Below are positions 49,383-58,911 of a stretch of 64,000 nucleotides of DNA, piece by piece (the first letter of the stretch is position 1; each line of letters opens with the position of its first letter). Origin of the DNA: SHWB01 sp050246875 (GTDB taxonomy: Bacteria > Pseudomonadota > Alphaproteobacteria > UBA6615). The notes under the pieces were generated by a model, which did no database searches, was not told the DNA's origin, and worked only from the letters and a program-made list of their open reading frames with translations. A program made the translations under genes and the position numbers. The stretch covers positions 434,001-498,000 of the forward strand of contig JBFWVF010000001.1 of the NCBI GenBank assembly GCA_050246875.1, read 5' to 3'.

Positions 49383-52300
49383 GGCTGTCGACGACCTTCC
49401 TCGTGCTGTTCGCCGTCGGGGCGCTGGCCTTCGGCTGGCTGCTGCTGCCGCGCGGCAACGAGATCGCGCTGATGAACCTGCGCGACGGCAAGGTCGCCGC
49501 GGCGCGCGACGCCTACAAGAATCTGGTGGCGGCGGGCGACACATCGCCGTCGACACTCGCCGCGCTGGCGAACGTCCACCTCCTGTCGGGCGACATAGAT
49601 GCGGCCATCGCCATCTACGAGCGGCTGGTCCAGGCCAGTCCCGACGATGTTGCGGCAAGGCGAGCGCTGGCGGATCTCTATCATCGTGCCCAGCGCGGAC
49701 CGGACTACGTGGCGACCCTGCGGGAGCTCGTCCGCCGGTCGCCCGATCGCGAAACGATGCTCGAACTTGCCGTGGTGCACTTCCTGCACGGAGAGGTGAC
49801 GGAGGCCGTCGATACGCTGCGGACGCTGGAAAGCCGCTTCGGCGCGCCGCCGCTGGAGGCGCGCTGGCTCGCCGGTGCCCTGGCCCGGCGCGGCGAACGC
49901 AACGCCGCCCTGGCCATCCTGACGCGGCTCGACGGTCTGCCGGCGCCGGCCGTCGGGCTCGACCTCCCCTCGCGCACGCTGATGTTCGCGCTGCTCGTCG
50001 ACAGCGGCCGCGCGACCGATGCCGTCGCCCGCGCCAATGCCTGGATGAGCGAACATCCGAACGCGGCGCAGATGACCCGCTTCGGCCTGTTGCTGCTGCA
50101 GCGCGGCCGGCCGGACCTTGCCCTCGCCATGGTCGAGGGTTGGCCACAACTCGTCGCCGGCCACGCCGGCCTCGCCGGCCTCCAGATCGATGCCGAGATC
50201 GCACTCGATCGACGCGAACGCGCGCTGGCATTGCTGGAGGGCTGGCGCGTCGCGGGCCCACTGTCCGCGCCGCTCGTCCCGCGCTATGTCGGCCTGCTGC
50301 TCGCGACCGGCGCCTTTGACCGTGCGGCCGAGTATCTCGCTGCCCAGAACCTCGACGTCCTCGACGAGGACCTCGTCGTCGACTTCGCCGAGCAGGCCGC
50401 CGAGCGCCGGCGCAGCGACGTCGCACGCGCGCTGTACGGCCGGCTCGACCGCACGTTTCTCGACCGACATCCGCTGGCAGCCGCGGGCCTAGCCATCGCG
50501 GCGGGCGACAGGGCTGCCGCACGGCGCTGGATCGACCAGGCGCGCGCTGCCCCCGATCCGACCCTCGAACAAAGCCTGCGCATCGCCGACGCCTTGCAGG
50601 AACTGGGCGATTCCGCCGGCGCCCTCGCAGTCCTGACGGCCATTGCCGACCGGCCCAACCTCGCCACCGGCGCCGTGAGAGCGTTGGCCAGCCTGTTCAT
50701 CGAGGCGGGGCGCGTGGCCGACGGCCTCGCCCTGTTCGAACGTCTGCGGCGCAGCCGCCCTGGACCTGAAACCGATACAGGCTGGGCACTGCTCGCGACC
50801 GCGGCCGGACGGACGAAGGACGTGCTCGACTGGCTGGGCCGCAACCCGCCGCTCGGCCGCCAGGATCTCTCGGACCTGTACTACATCGCGACGGACAACG
50901 GGCAGCCCCGCATTGCGCTTGCCGCCGCCGAAAGGATCGCCGGCGAATTCGCCGACGCGGCCACGCGTCGGATGCTTGCCGAGGCCCTGTTGGCCAACGG
51001 CCGGCCTGGCGACGCCGTGCCGTTGCTGCGTGACCTGCTGGCCGACCAGCCCGATCTGGAAGGCGCCTACCTCGCCGCGCTGCGCGGCAGCGGGCAGGCA
51101 CGCGAACTCGTCGGGCACGTGACCCAGCGGCTCGAATCGGGCGAACTCGACGAGCGCGGCGAGAGCGAGGCGATCAGCATCCTTGTCGAGGCCGGCGCTT
51201 ACGAGGCGGCGCTGCCATGGCTGGAGCGACGCGCGCGCGGCGGCGACGATGCCTGGCTGTTTGCCTACGCCGACGCCGCCCGCAAGAGCGGGCATGCCGT
51301 CGACCTGCTCGACCTGCTGGTCGAGCGGCTGGAGCGTCCGGGCCTCGAGCCGGCCAACCGCGAAGTCGTCGTGGCCCTGCTTGTCGAGACGGATGCCACG
51401 GTCGCCGCCGAGGCGCTGGCACCGATGGCGCGCGCCGACCCGGCGGCATGGGCGGACGACTATGTCGAAGCCCTCCGCCGTGCCGGCAAGGCCACAGAGA
51501 TCGCGCCCTTTCTTGAAACGGTTCTCGCATCCGGCAAGCTGGCCGGCGCCGCCGAGGAAGCCCTGGTCTACGCCCTGATCGACCGCGCCGGTGCCACGGC
51601 TGCGCTGCCGTTCATCGAGCGCCTCGCACTGCGCCGGGGCGGTCCCTGGTTCGATACCTGGATCGCCGCGCTCGATAACGCAGGACGCAAGAACGAGGCG
51701 CGCGCGGCACTGGCCCGCGTCACAGCCGACGCCGCCGTCCCCGCTGAACGCCGTCGTGGCGCGGCCTTCGCGCTGCTCGAGCGCGGCGACAAGGCAGCGG
51801 CCATCGCCGGCTTTCGCACACTGGCGGCCGGCGGCGATCCGCAGTCGCCCGACGCCCGCCAGCTTCTCTACCTGTGGGGCCCGAAGCCGGATGCCGCGGC
51901 GCTCGACTGGCTGACCGAACAGGCGCGGCGGACGCAAGCCACGGCGCGGCAAGGCTGGCTGGCGCTGCTGGTCGAACTCGGCGGCGGCGAACGCGTCCGG
52001 GCCATGGCCGAAGCCGCGGGCCCCGCACCCGACGCCGAGCTCGATGTCGCCTATGCCAACGCCCTGGCGATCGATCCGGCCAGCGATTCGCGCGCCCTTC
52101 TCGCGGCCGTCGACCGGGTCGCCGCGCACGGCGACAGCGTCGACGCCTTGCGTCGTATCGCACAAAGCGCGGAACGCAGCCGCCATCGTGCGGCGGCCGA
52201 CCGGGCGTGGGCCGCCGTGCTGTCGCAGGTCAGCGACGACACGGAGGCGCTGCGGCAACGCGGAATGATCGCCTACGACGAAGGGCGTTCGACCGTGGCA

Positions 52301-52648
52301 GAGCGCTTCCTCGGGCGCCATCTGGCGCGCGCGGCGGACGGCGGGGACTTCGAGGCCAACTACTTCTATGCCGAAACGCTGGCGCAGCGCGGACGCGCAG
52401 GAGAAGCCCCGGCCTACTGGCGGCGAGCCCTGCAGAGGATCGCCGCGGCGCCGGACAAGTCCTTCTACATGCGCCTGGTGGAAGCGAACGTCCTGAGCCG
52501 GCTGGGACGGGTCGAGGAGTCGGTCGCCAGGTTCGAGGCGCTGCGCCGCGAGCGCCCGGCCGACGCGGGACTGACGGCCGACTATGGCGCCATGCTATTG
52601 CAACATGGTCGCATACGCCGCGCCGGCGAGGTTCTGGGTGTATTCTGA
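49379..52648 (+). CDS. pelB1: PelB-like TPR protein (periplasmic superhelix half)
   Basis: A 1089-residue protein with one N-terminal membrane helix (LSTTFLVLFAVGALAFGWLLLP) and then tandem TPR repeats over almost its whole length (TLAALANVHLLSGDIDAAIAIYERLVQASPDDVAARRALADLYHRA… to YGAMLLQHGRIRRAGEVLG). Pseudomonas PelB (about 1190 residues) joins such a TPR region to an outer-membrane barrel. Here the barrel is a separate gene 9 bp downstream. The TPR scaffold binds PelA and guides the polymer across the periplasm. The start overlaps the deacetylase stop (ATGA). Confidence 0.85.
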   Translation: MRLSTTFLVLFAVGALAFGWLLLPRGNEIALMNLRDGKVAAARDAYKNLVAAGDTSPSTLAALANVHLLSGDIDAAIAIYERLVQASPDDVAARRALADLYHRAQRGPDYVATLRELVRRSPDRETMLELAVVHFLHGEVTEAVDTLRTLESRFGAPPLEARWLAGALARRGERNAALAILTRLDGLPAPAVGLDLPSRTLMFALLVDSGRATDAVARANAWMSEHPNAAQMTRFGLLLLQRGRPDLALAMVEGWPQLVAGHAGLAGLQIDAEIALDRRERALALLEGWRVAGPLSAPLVPRYVGLLLATGAFDRAAEYLAAQNLDVLDEDLVVDFAEQAAERRRSDVARALYGRLDRTFLDRHPLAAAGLAIAAGDRAAARRWIDQARAAPDPTLEQSLRIADALQELGDSAGALAVLTAIADRPNLATGAVRALASLFIEAGRVADGLALFERLRRSRPGPETDTGWALLATAAGRTKDVLDWLGRNPPLGRQDLSDLYYIATDNGQPRIALAAAERIAGEFADAATRRMLAEALLANGRPGDAVPLLRDLLADQPDLEGAYLAALRGSGQARELVGHVTQRLESGELDERGESEAISILVEAGAYEAALPWLERRARGGDDAWLFAYADAARKSGHAVDLLDLLVERLERPGLEPANREVVVALLVETDATVAAEALAPMARADPAAWADDYVEALRRAGKATEIAPFLETVLASGKLAGAAEEALVYALIDRAGATAALPFIERLALRRGGPWFDTWIAALDNAGRKNEARAALARVTADAAVPAERRRGAAFALLERGDKAAAIAGFRTLAAGGDPQSPDARQLLYLWGPKPDAAALDWLTEQARRTQATARQGWLALLVELGGGERVRAMAEAAGPAPDAELDVAYANALAIDPASDSRALLAAVDRVAAHGDSVDALRRIAQSAERSRHRAAADRAWAAVLSQVSDDTEALRQRGMIAYDEGRSTVAERFLGRHLARAADGGDFEANYFYAETLAQRGRAGEAPAYWRRALQRIAAAPDKSFYMRLVEANVLSRLGRVEESVARFEALRRERPADAGLTADYGAMLLQHGRIRRAGEVLGVF

Positions 52649-52657
52649 GAGACGGCC

Positions 52658-54217
52658 ATGAGCGCACGTTTGCCTCGCCCGCTCCGGCTGCTGGCGACCG
52701 GCAGCCTGCTATCGCTGTGCGCGCTGTCCATCGGCGGGACGGTGTCTGCCGCCACGCTGGCGGTTGAGCGCGCGCGCGACTCGGCGACCATCGTGCTCGG
52801 CTTTCCGCAGGCTGTTTCGGTGCGCCCGCAGCGCGAAGGCCGTGACCTTCTGCTCACCTTCGACCTGCCCCTCGGCGAGACACCGCTCGACGGACTGCTG
52901 GACCGCCTGGGCGGTCTCGCCGAGAACGTCCGCTACGGCTACGACACCCTGCTGCTGACGCTGCCTCTCGCGGTCGTCGCCGAAGTGACAGGCCATGACC
53001 GCGAGGTGACGGTGACCCTCAGGGGGTCGGCGACCCTGTCCGCCGAAGACGCGGAACGGGAGGCGCAGGCGCAACGCCGGGTCGAATTCTTCCAGGCCGT
53101 CACGCTTCTCGAGGCGGGCGAGCCGGATATCGCCCGCGCGCGGCTCGCCCTGCTGGTCGACAGCGAGCCGGACAATGTCGAACTGATCGTCGCGCTGGCC
53201 CAGGCCGAGGAGCGTCTCGGTCGCTGGCAAAAGGCCGTGGCGCTCTACGACCGGGCCCTGACCCTCGACCCGGATGAAACGGCAACGATCGGCGCCAAGG
53301 CCCGCCTGCTGGCCGAACACGGCAATCACCTCCGGGTCGAGCCCTCGTTCCGCGACACGCGCAATGCCGACCGCCAGTGGGTAATGCGGGTCATCGCACG
53401 CGCCAACCTGAACGATACGGTGACGGCGGGCGCGACGTTCGAACGGCGCCGACTGACGATCTCGCAATTGCGCCATCCCGATGGCACGGTCCGCGACTTC
53501 TCCGGCTGGCGGTCGATGGGCGAACTCTGGCTGTCGCGCGACTGGGCGGAAGGCGACCGGACAACGGTGGGGGTACTGGGCAACGAGAAGCGCCCCGGCA
53601 TCAGGATGGCGCACCGCGTCGGCCGCCCGGAACAGGTGACGACCTTCGTCGCGGCCCTGTCCGAGCCGACCATGGACTACGCGGAGGCCATCGCCGAGCA
53701 TGGCTCCCGACATCGCGCCGGCGCCGCGCATGGCCGCGATCTTGCCCCCGATCTGCGCCTAGACGTCGCGGCCTTCGGCAATCGCTACGCATTGGCGAAC
53801 GACCTCGACGTCGCCACCACGGCCAGCGCGACGGCCGGATTGCGCTGGGCCGTCGTGCCCGGCCTGCCGCTCGTGACGCTCGGCTACACGATCGACGCCG
53901 AGTACCTGATCGAACGCGACGAACGCATATCCCCGCTCGGAGAGGCTTACAGCCCGCTGCCGGTGGCCAGCCGTGAAGTGCACAGCGTCGACGTGACGTT
54001 CGAGGATCGGCTGACCGACTACCTCTCGTGGCGTGCCGACGCGGGTTACGGCTATGACCGGTTGAATGATCATGGCCCGAACGCCGGCGTCGGTCTGATC
54101 TACGCGCCGCTGGTCGACCTCGAGGCGGAACTGGCGCTGCGCCGGACATTCGCGTCGGGACGCGGCCAGTCGAACGCGGTTACCATCGTCGGCGGACATC
54201 TGCACTGGCGATACTGA
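52658..54217 (+). CDS. pelB2: PelB-like outer-membrane beta-barrel protein
   Basis: A 519-residue protein with a signal peptide (LRLLATGSLLSLCALSIGG). A beta-rich domain (about 32-125) is followed by about three TPRs (143-220) and a transmembrane barrel from about residue 225 to the end. The barrel has alternating amphipathic strands such as ARANLNDTVTAGATFERRR and a C-terminal aromatic strand (GGHLHWRY). It corresponds to the C-terminal export porin of PelB. With PelC it would form the outer-membrane exit channel. The split with its own signal peptide means the two halves are exported separately and must assemble. Confidence 0.82.
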   Translation: MSARLPRPLRLLATGSLLSLCALSIGGTVSAATLAVERARDSATIVLGFPQAVSVRPQREGRDLLLTFDLPLGETPLDGLLDRLGGLAENVRYGYDTLLLTLPLAVVAEVTGHDREVTVTLRGSATLSAEDAEREAQAQRRVEFFQAVTLLEAGEPDIARARLALLVDSEPDNVELIVALAQAEERLGRWQKAVALYDRALTLDPDETATIGAKARLLAEHGNHLRVEPSFRDTRNADRQWVMRVIARANLNDTVTAGATFERRRLTISQLRHPDGTVRDFSGWRSMGELWLSRDWAEGDRTTVGVLGNEKRPGIRMAHRVGRPEQVTTFVAALSEPTMDYAEAIAEHGSRHRAGAAHGRDLAPDLRLDVAAFGNRYALANDLDVATTASATAGLRWAVVPGLPLVTLGYTIDAEYLIERDERISPLGEAYSPLPVASREVHSVDVTFEDRLTDYLSWRADAGYGYDRLNDHGPNAGVGLIYAPLVDLEAELALRRTFASGRGQSNAVTIVGGHLHWRY

Positions 54218-54243
54218 GAACAGAAATCCGACAGGGGGCGGGC

Positions 54244-54825
54244 ATGAAGGCAAGGCGATGGGCACGGCCGCTGACGGTCCCCGCGCTGGCGATCGCGCTG
54301 GCCCTGTCGGCGTGCGCCGGGTCCGGAGGCGCCAGCCGGGACTGGGTCGCGCCCGATGCCGGCCTGACGTCGTCGATGAGCGTCGCCGTCATACCGTTCG
54401 AGAACCTGACCAACCATCCCAACGCCGGCATCATCGTGTCGCAGCTCGTGACGACGGAAATCTACCGCCAGGGGGTCTTCCTGCCGGTAGAGGACAGTAT
54501 CGTCCGCAACAGGCTCGCCGACCTCGGCATCGATGCCGCCGAGATCGGCGAAGCCGTGTTCGCGCAGCAGCTCGCCGAACTGCTCGGCGCGAGCGCCGTG
54601 CTGACCGGCAGCGTTTCCGAATACGGCTACCAGCACGGGCTGCGCGAGGAGCCGACCGTCGGCTTCAATCTTCGCCTCGTCGCTGCGGGAGACGGCCGTG
54701 TGCTGTGGGCGGCAAGCTATTCCGACATCGGCCGGGGCGTGCTGTCGCGCGACAGCGTCAATGCCCTCGCACAGGCGGTCGCGGGACGCATGGTGTCGGC
54801 TCTGCGGACCCATGTGAGGCGCTGA
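54244..54825 (+). CDS. pelC: PelC outer-membrane lipoprotein
   Basis: A 193-residue lipoprotein with lipobox LSAC (acylated Cys24). The mature domain has a CsgG/GNA1162-like fold: SVAVIPFENLTNHPNAGIIVSQLVTTEIYRQG…LLGASAVLTGSVSEYGYQHG…VGFNLRLVAAGDGRVLWAASYS. In Pseudomonas PelC forms a dodecameric ring at the inner face of the outer membrane under the PelB barrel and guides positively charged polymer with an acidic surface. It lies 26 bp after the pelB barrel gene. pelD follows 9 bp after its stop. Confidence 0.88.
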   Translation: MKARRWARPLTVPALAIALALSACAGSGGASRDWVAPDAGLTSSMSVAVIPFENLTNHPNAGIIVSQLVTTEIYRQGVFLPVEDSIVRNRLADLGIDAAEIGEAVFAQQLAELLGASAVLTGSVSEYGYQHGLREEPTVGFNLRLVAAGDGRVLWAASYSDIGRGVLSRDSVNALAQAVAGRMVSALRTHVRR

Positions 54826-54834
54826 GCGTCGGCA

Positions 54835-56283
54835 ATGGCAGCGACCGCCGAGATCGGCTCACGGCTCACGCGCGGCCTCCGGCGAATCCCGCTGCCGCGT
54901 GGCCTCAACCGGGCGGCCGTCTGGGAAATCCTGCTGTTCGTCGCCATCGTGCTGGTGGTCGACGCCGCCTTCTTCGACGGCACGCGCTTCTACGACCTTC
55001 GCCCGCACCCGTTCTGGGCTCTGATCCTGCTGGTCACGGTGCAGTACGGCGCCGGCACGGGCGTACTGGCGTCGATCGTCGCGGCGGGCGCGCTTCTTCT
55101 CGGCAATCTGCCGCCACAGCGCATCGACCAGGATCTCTATCAGTACGTCCTCTCCGTGGCCTGGCGGCCGTTGCTGTGGCTGGTGGCCGCGGTGGCGCTC
55201 GGCGAGATCCGCAACCGCCTGGTCGCCGATCGCAACGACCTGTCGAAACACCTCGCCGAGCAGAGACGCGAGAATGCCGTCCTGGCCGAGAACTATGAAC
55301 GCCTGAAAGCCGTCAACGCCGATCTCGAACTGCGGGTGGCGGGGCAGTTGCGAACGGTGTTCACAATCTACAATGCCCGCAAGGCAATCGAGAAGCTCGA
55401 CACCGACAGCGTCCTCGAAGGGATCGGCGAGCTGACGCGCGGCATCATCGACCCGCTGAAGTTCTCCGTCTTCCTGCTGCGGGGCGACAGACTCGAGCTG
55501 ACCGACAGCAGCGGCTGGGAAGACAACGACCGCTACGCGCGCACCTTCGACGTCAATACGCCGATCTTCCAGTGGATCGTCGGCCGCCGCGCCCTGCTGA
55601 GCGCGGCCGACGACGAGCACGAGCGCGTGCTCGACCGCCAGGGCCTTCTGGCCGGGCCGATGATCAGCCTCGACACCGGCGAGGTCATCGGCATGCTGAA
55701 GATCGAGGTTCTGGGCTTCCTCGACTTCAACACGACGACCGTCGAGAACTTTCGCATCGTCTGCGAGTGGATCGGTACTGCCGTCGGTACCGCGCGGCTG
55801 TACGAACAGGCGGAGTCGGAGCGCTTCATCGACCTTACGCGCGGCGTCCAGCCGTTCGGCGCCCTGCGGCGGGAAGTCGTGTTCCTGCTCAAGCTCGGCC
55901 GTCGCCTCGGCTTCGAATCGTCGTCGCTCGTCGTCCGGCCGGGAGATGGACCGCTGCCCGACGACGCATCCCGGCTGACGTTCACCCGGGCCGTTACAAC
56001 CGCCGGACGACGCAGCCTGCGCGATACCGACCAGGCCTTCGACCTCGAGCCCGACGGCGCCGCCGTGGCGATTCTGCTGCCGGCGACCGGCGCGGCGGAG
56101 GCGACGACCGCCGCCGCCAAGCTGTCGCGCGAGATCGAGGCGGCCCTGGAAGGATCCGGCATCGCGGCGACGGTGCAGTCCGTGCCGATCGATAGCCTGT
56201 TCGCCGACCAGCCGGCCGTTCCCGGCGAGTCCGAGGATGCCGATCAGGTTCTCACGGGAGGCGTCTTTGACAATGACGCCTGA
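54835..56283 (+). CDS. pelD: PelD inner-membrane c-di-GMP receptor
   Basis: A 482-residue protein. N-terminal membrane helices (about 31-48, 58-92, 108-123) lead to a coiled coil (130-170), a GAF domain (about 180-320) and a degenerate GGDEF domain. The inhibitory-site motif RxxD is kept as R396-D-T-D399 (SLRDTDQAFDL), while the GGDEF signature is replaced (PDGAAVAILLP). This is how Pseudomonas PelD binds c-di-GMP without making it, switching polymerisation on. It also scaffolds PelE, PelF and PelG. The pelE start lies inside its 3' end. Confidence 0.88.
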   Translation: MAATAEIGSRLTRGLRRIPLPRGLNRAAVWEILLFVAIVLVVDAAFFDGTRFYDLRPHPFWALILLVTVQYGAGTGVLASIVAAGALLLGNLPPQRIDQDLYQYVLSVAWRPLLWLVAAVALGEIRNRLVADRNDLSKHLAEQRRENAVLAENYERLKAVNADLELRVAGQLRTVFTIYNARKAIEKLDTDSVLEGIGELTRGIIDPLKFSVFLLRGDRLELTDSSGWEDNDRYARTFDVNTPIFQWIVGRRALLSAADDEHERVLDRQGLLAGPMISLDTGEVIGMLKIEVLGFLDFNTTTVENFRIVCEWIGTAVGTARLYEQAESERFIDLTRGVQPFGALRREVVFLLKLGRRLGFESSSLVVRPGDGPLPDDASRLTFTRAVTTAGRRSLRDTDQAFDLEPDGAAVAILLPATGAAEATTAAAKLSREIEAALEGSGIAATVQSVPIDSLFADQPAVPGESEDADQVLTGGVFDNDA

Positions 56284-57382
56284 CCGTACCGCGCAGATCT
56301 CGCCGGGCGGCCCCGCCCCGCTGCGCCGCGGCCTGCCGTTCCCCACGGCGGTGCAACTGCCGAAGGCCGGCATTTTCCTCGTGGCGGCCGCGACGGCCGG
56401 GGTTTCGGATACGCTCCTCTGCGCCCTTGCACTGTCCGGCGACCTGCACCCGGTCGCCGCTTTCGCAGGCCACCTCGCACTGGTCGCCGCGCTGGTCGGG
56501 TGGCTGTATTTCCTATGGCGCCGCGGCCGGCCGGCTCGCCTTGGCACCATCCTCGCGATATCGACGGCGTTCATGGGCCCGGTCGGCGTCGCCGGGGCCG
56601 TGCTCATGGCGATGATCCATTTCTTCCTCAGCCGCCACAGCACGGCCTTCGAGGACTGGTACATGTCGCTGTTTCCCGAACACGAGCACGAGTTCGCGCG
56701 CGAACTCTACGCCAATCTCGCGACCGGCCGAGAAAGCGCGGGCGACGCCGTGGCCCTGTCGTCGTTCAGCGACATCCTCACCTTCGGCACGGTCGAGCAG
56801 AAGCGCGCGGTCATCGCCGTGCTGGCGCAGAATTTCCGCGCCGAACTGGCGCCGGCCCTGACGATCGCGCTCGCCGATGCCGATCCGGCGGTCCGCGTGC
56901 AGGCGGCGACGGCAGCCGCGACCATCGAGGCGCGCTATCAGGATCGCTGGTTCGAACTGCGGGCGACAGCCGAGGCCGATGCCACGTCCTTCGTCGCACG
57001 TCTCGAATTGGCCCGGCACGTCGACGACTATGCCCATCACGGCGTCGTGGAAAGCGATCGCAAGGCAGAACTGCGCGACCTGGCACTCACCGAGTACCGG
57101 CGCTGTCTGGCGCTCGACCCTGACGCCGACGAGGTGCGCGTCGCCATAGGCCGCCTCCTGGTCCGCGGCGGCGCCTTCGAGGAGGCGGTGGACGTCCTGT
57201 CGCCGATCATCCGCGACGACGATGCCGGCGAGGCCTTCGCCTGGTACGTCGAATGCCTGTTCCGCCTCGGCCGCTTCAGCGATCTGCGCGCCATCGCGAT
57301 GGCCCGTCGCGTCGACGGGCGCCCGGCAAGCCGGCTCGCCTCGGCGCTGGCCATGTGGGCCGAGCCGAAGGTCGCCGCGTGA
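56273..57382 (+). CDS. pelE: PelE inner-membrane TPR protein
   Basis: A 369-residue protein. The ATG at 56273, inside the end of pelD, has GGGAGG upstream. Three N-terminal membrane helices (within residues 30-130: PKAGIFLVAAATAGVSDTLLCALAL, HLALVAALVGWLYFLWR, LGTILAISTAFMGPVGVAGAVLM) lead to a cytoplasmic helical/TPR region with HEAT/TPR-like pairs (ELAPALTIALADADPAVRVQAATAAA…). In Pseudomonas PelE joins PelD and the glycosyltransferase PelF and transporter PelG in the inner-membrane synthase complex. GTGA overlap with pelF shows translational coupling. Confidence 0.87.
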   Translation: MTPDRTAQISPGGPAPLRRGLPFPTAVQLPKAGIFLVAAATAGVSDTLLCALALSGDLHPVAAFAGHLALVAALVGWLYFLWRRGRPARLGTILAISTAFMGPVGVAGAVLMAMIHFFLSRHSTAFEDWYMSLFPEHEHEFARELYANLATGRESAGDAVALSSFSDILTFGTVEQKRAVIAVLAQNFRAELAPALTIALADADPAVRVQAATAAATIEARYQDRWFELRATAEADATSFVARLELARHVDDYAHHGVVESDRKAELRDLALTEYRRCLALDPDADEVRVAIGRLLVRGGAFEEAVDVLSPIIRDDDAGEAFAWYVECLFRLGRFSDLRAIAMARRVDGRPASRLASALAMWAEPKVAA

Positions 57383-58911
57383 CCGGCGCCCCGACACAGT
57401 CCTGCGACGTCTGCCTGCTGATCGAGGGCGCCTATCCGTATGTCGCCGGCGGCGTGTCGACCTGGGTTCACGACCTGCTGCGCGCCCAGTCGGACCTGAC
57501 GTTTCACCTCATCGTCCTCGTACCCGACCGGGCCGAACGGAAGCTGCGGTACGAACTGCCGCCGAACGTGGTCGGCATGTCGCACGTCGTGCTGCAGGAC
57601 CGCGAACCTGGGCCGCCGTGGCGCTCGTCGCTCGGCGGCTTGCTGCGGCACCTTGTCGGTCCGCTCATCCGCCTGCAGGAGAAGGGGGGCTTCGCCGAGG
57701 TCCGGACGGTGCTCGAAATGATCGCGCCGCACCGTCGGAATCTCGGCGCGTGGAATCTGCTGGAGAGCGAGGCGGCGTGGCAGCTCGTACTGGCGATGTA
57801 TCGCGCCGCGACGCCGGGCCGCTCCTTCCTCAATTACTACTGGAGCTGGCGGTCGCTGATCGGCGGCATGTTCGCGACCCTGCTGGCCCCCCTTCCGTCG
57901 GCCCGCGTCTACCACGCGATCTCGACCGGCTACGCGGGGCTGATGGCGACACGCGCGCGTATCGAGACCGGCCGGCCGGTGATGCTGACCGAGCACGGCA
58001 TCTACACCAACGAACGCCGCATCGAGATCATGATGGCCGAGTGGCTGCGCGACGACGCCGCCGCCGGCCTCGCCATCGAGCGCGAGGGGCGCGACCTGCG
58101 CGACATCTGGATCGACACCTTCGAGAGCTACGCCCGCGCCTGCTATGCGTCGTGCGATCGCATCATTACGCTCTATGAGGGAAACCAGGAACTGCAGCGG
58201 CGGGACGGCGCGGCCGAGGACAGATTGCTGCTGGTGCCGAACGGCGTCGACGTGCCGCGCTACTCGGCCATACCCCGCCGCCCGGCGGCGCGCCCGACGA
58301 TCGCCCTCATCGGGCGCGTCGTGCCGATCAAGGACGTCAAGACCTTCATCCGGGCCTGCGCGCAGCTTCGTCGCGCCGTGCCCGACCTGCGGGCGCTCGT
58401 CATGGGCCCGACCGACGAGGACGAGGACTACTACGAGGAGTGCCGCACGCTGGTCGCCCATGAAAAGCTGGGCGACACCCTCGAATTTCTCGGCCGCGTA
58501 CGGCTCGACGACTATCTCGGCGAGATCGATGCCATCGCCCTCACCTCGATCAGCGAAGCACAGCCGCTCGTCATCCTCGAGGCCGGCGCCGCGGGTGTGC
58601 CGACGGTAGCGACCGACGTCGGAGCCTGCCGGCAGATGCTGCTCGGCCAGCGCGACGAGGACCCGCCGCTGGGGCCGGGCGGCGCCATCACGCCCCTCGC
58701 CAACCCCGCCGCCACCGCGCACGAACTCGGCCGCCTGCTGACCGACCGCGCCTGGCATGACCGCTGCGCCGGCGCCATCGCCGAGCGCTGTCGGCTCTAC
58801 TACGACAAGGACCGCATCGACCGCATCTATCACGATCTCTATGTCGAACTGGCCGATGCGCCGGGCGTGGCGCCGGACGTGCCGGTCGATCCACGGGCGA
58901 GGGTCGCCTGA
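57379..58911 (+). CDS. pelF: PelF glycosyltransferase (GT4)
   Basis: A 510-residue cytosolic GT-B enzyme starting at GTG 57379, overlapping the pelE stop. The N-terminal CLLIEGAYPYVAGGVSTWVHDL is the PelF signature, followed by LTEHGIYTNERRIEI. The C-terminal donor domain has ALIGRVVPIKDVKTFIRAC and the GT4 E-x7-E in SEAQPLVILEAGAAGVPTVATDVG. It is the Pel polymerase using UDP-activated GalNAc/GlcNAc. Its length matches the family (about 507). TGATG overlap with pelG. Confidence 0.93.
   Translation: MTGAPTQSCDVCLLIEGAYPYVAGGVSTWVHDLLRAQSDLTFHLIVLVPDRAERKLRYELPPNVVGMSHVVLQDREPGPPWRSSLGGLLRHLVGPLIRLQEKGGFAEVRTVLEMIAPHRRNLGAWNLLESEAAWQLVLAMYRAATPGRSFLNYYWSWRSLIGGMFATLLAPLPSARVYHAISTGYAGLMATRARIETGRPVMLTEHGIYTNERRIEIMMAEWLRDDAAAGLAIEREGRDLRDIWIDTFESYARACYASCDRIITLYEGNQELQRRDGAAEDRLLLVPNGVDVPRYSAIPRRPAARPTIALIGRVVPIKDVKTFIRACAQLRRAVPDLRALVMGPTDEDEDYYEECRTLVAHEKLGDTLEFLGRVRLDDYLGEIDAIALTSISEAQPLVILEAGAAGVPTVATDVGACRQMLLGQRDEDPPLGPGGAITPLANPAATAHELGRLLTDRAWHDRCAGAIAERCRLYYDKDRIDRIYHDLYVELADAPGVAPDVPVDPRARVA

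Noticed and set aside
47061..50522. 1153-codon open frame antisense to the pel genes
   Set aside because: Arg/Ala-rich translation with no motif, opposing two clear Pel genes with overlapping start/stop coupling.
45305..54217. Split pelA and pelB as sequencing frameshifts
   Set aside because: Each half begins with its own signal sequence or membrane anchor and the junctions are coupled stop/start overlaps or short gaps, not broken domains.
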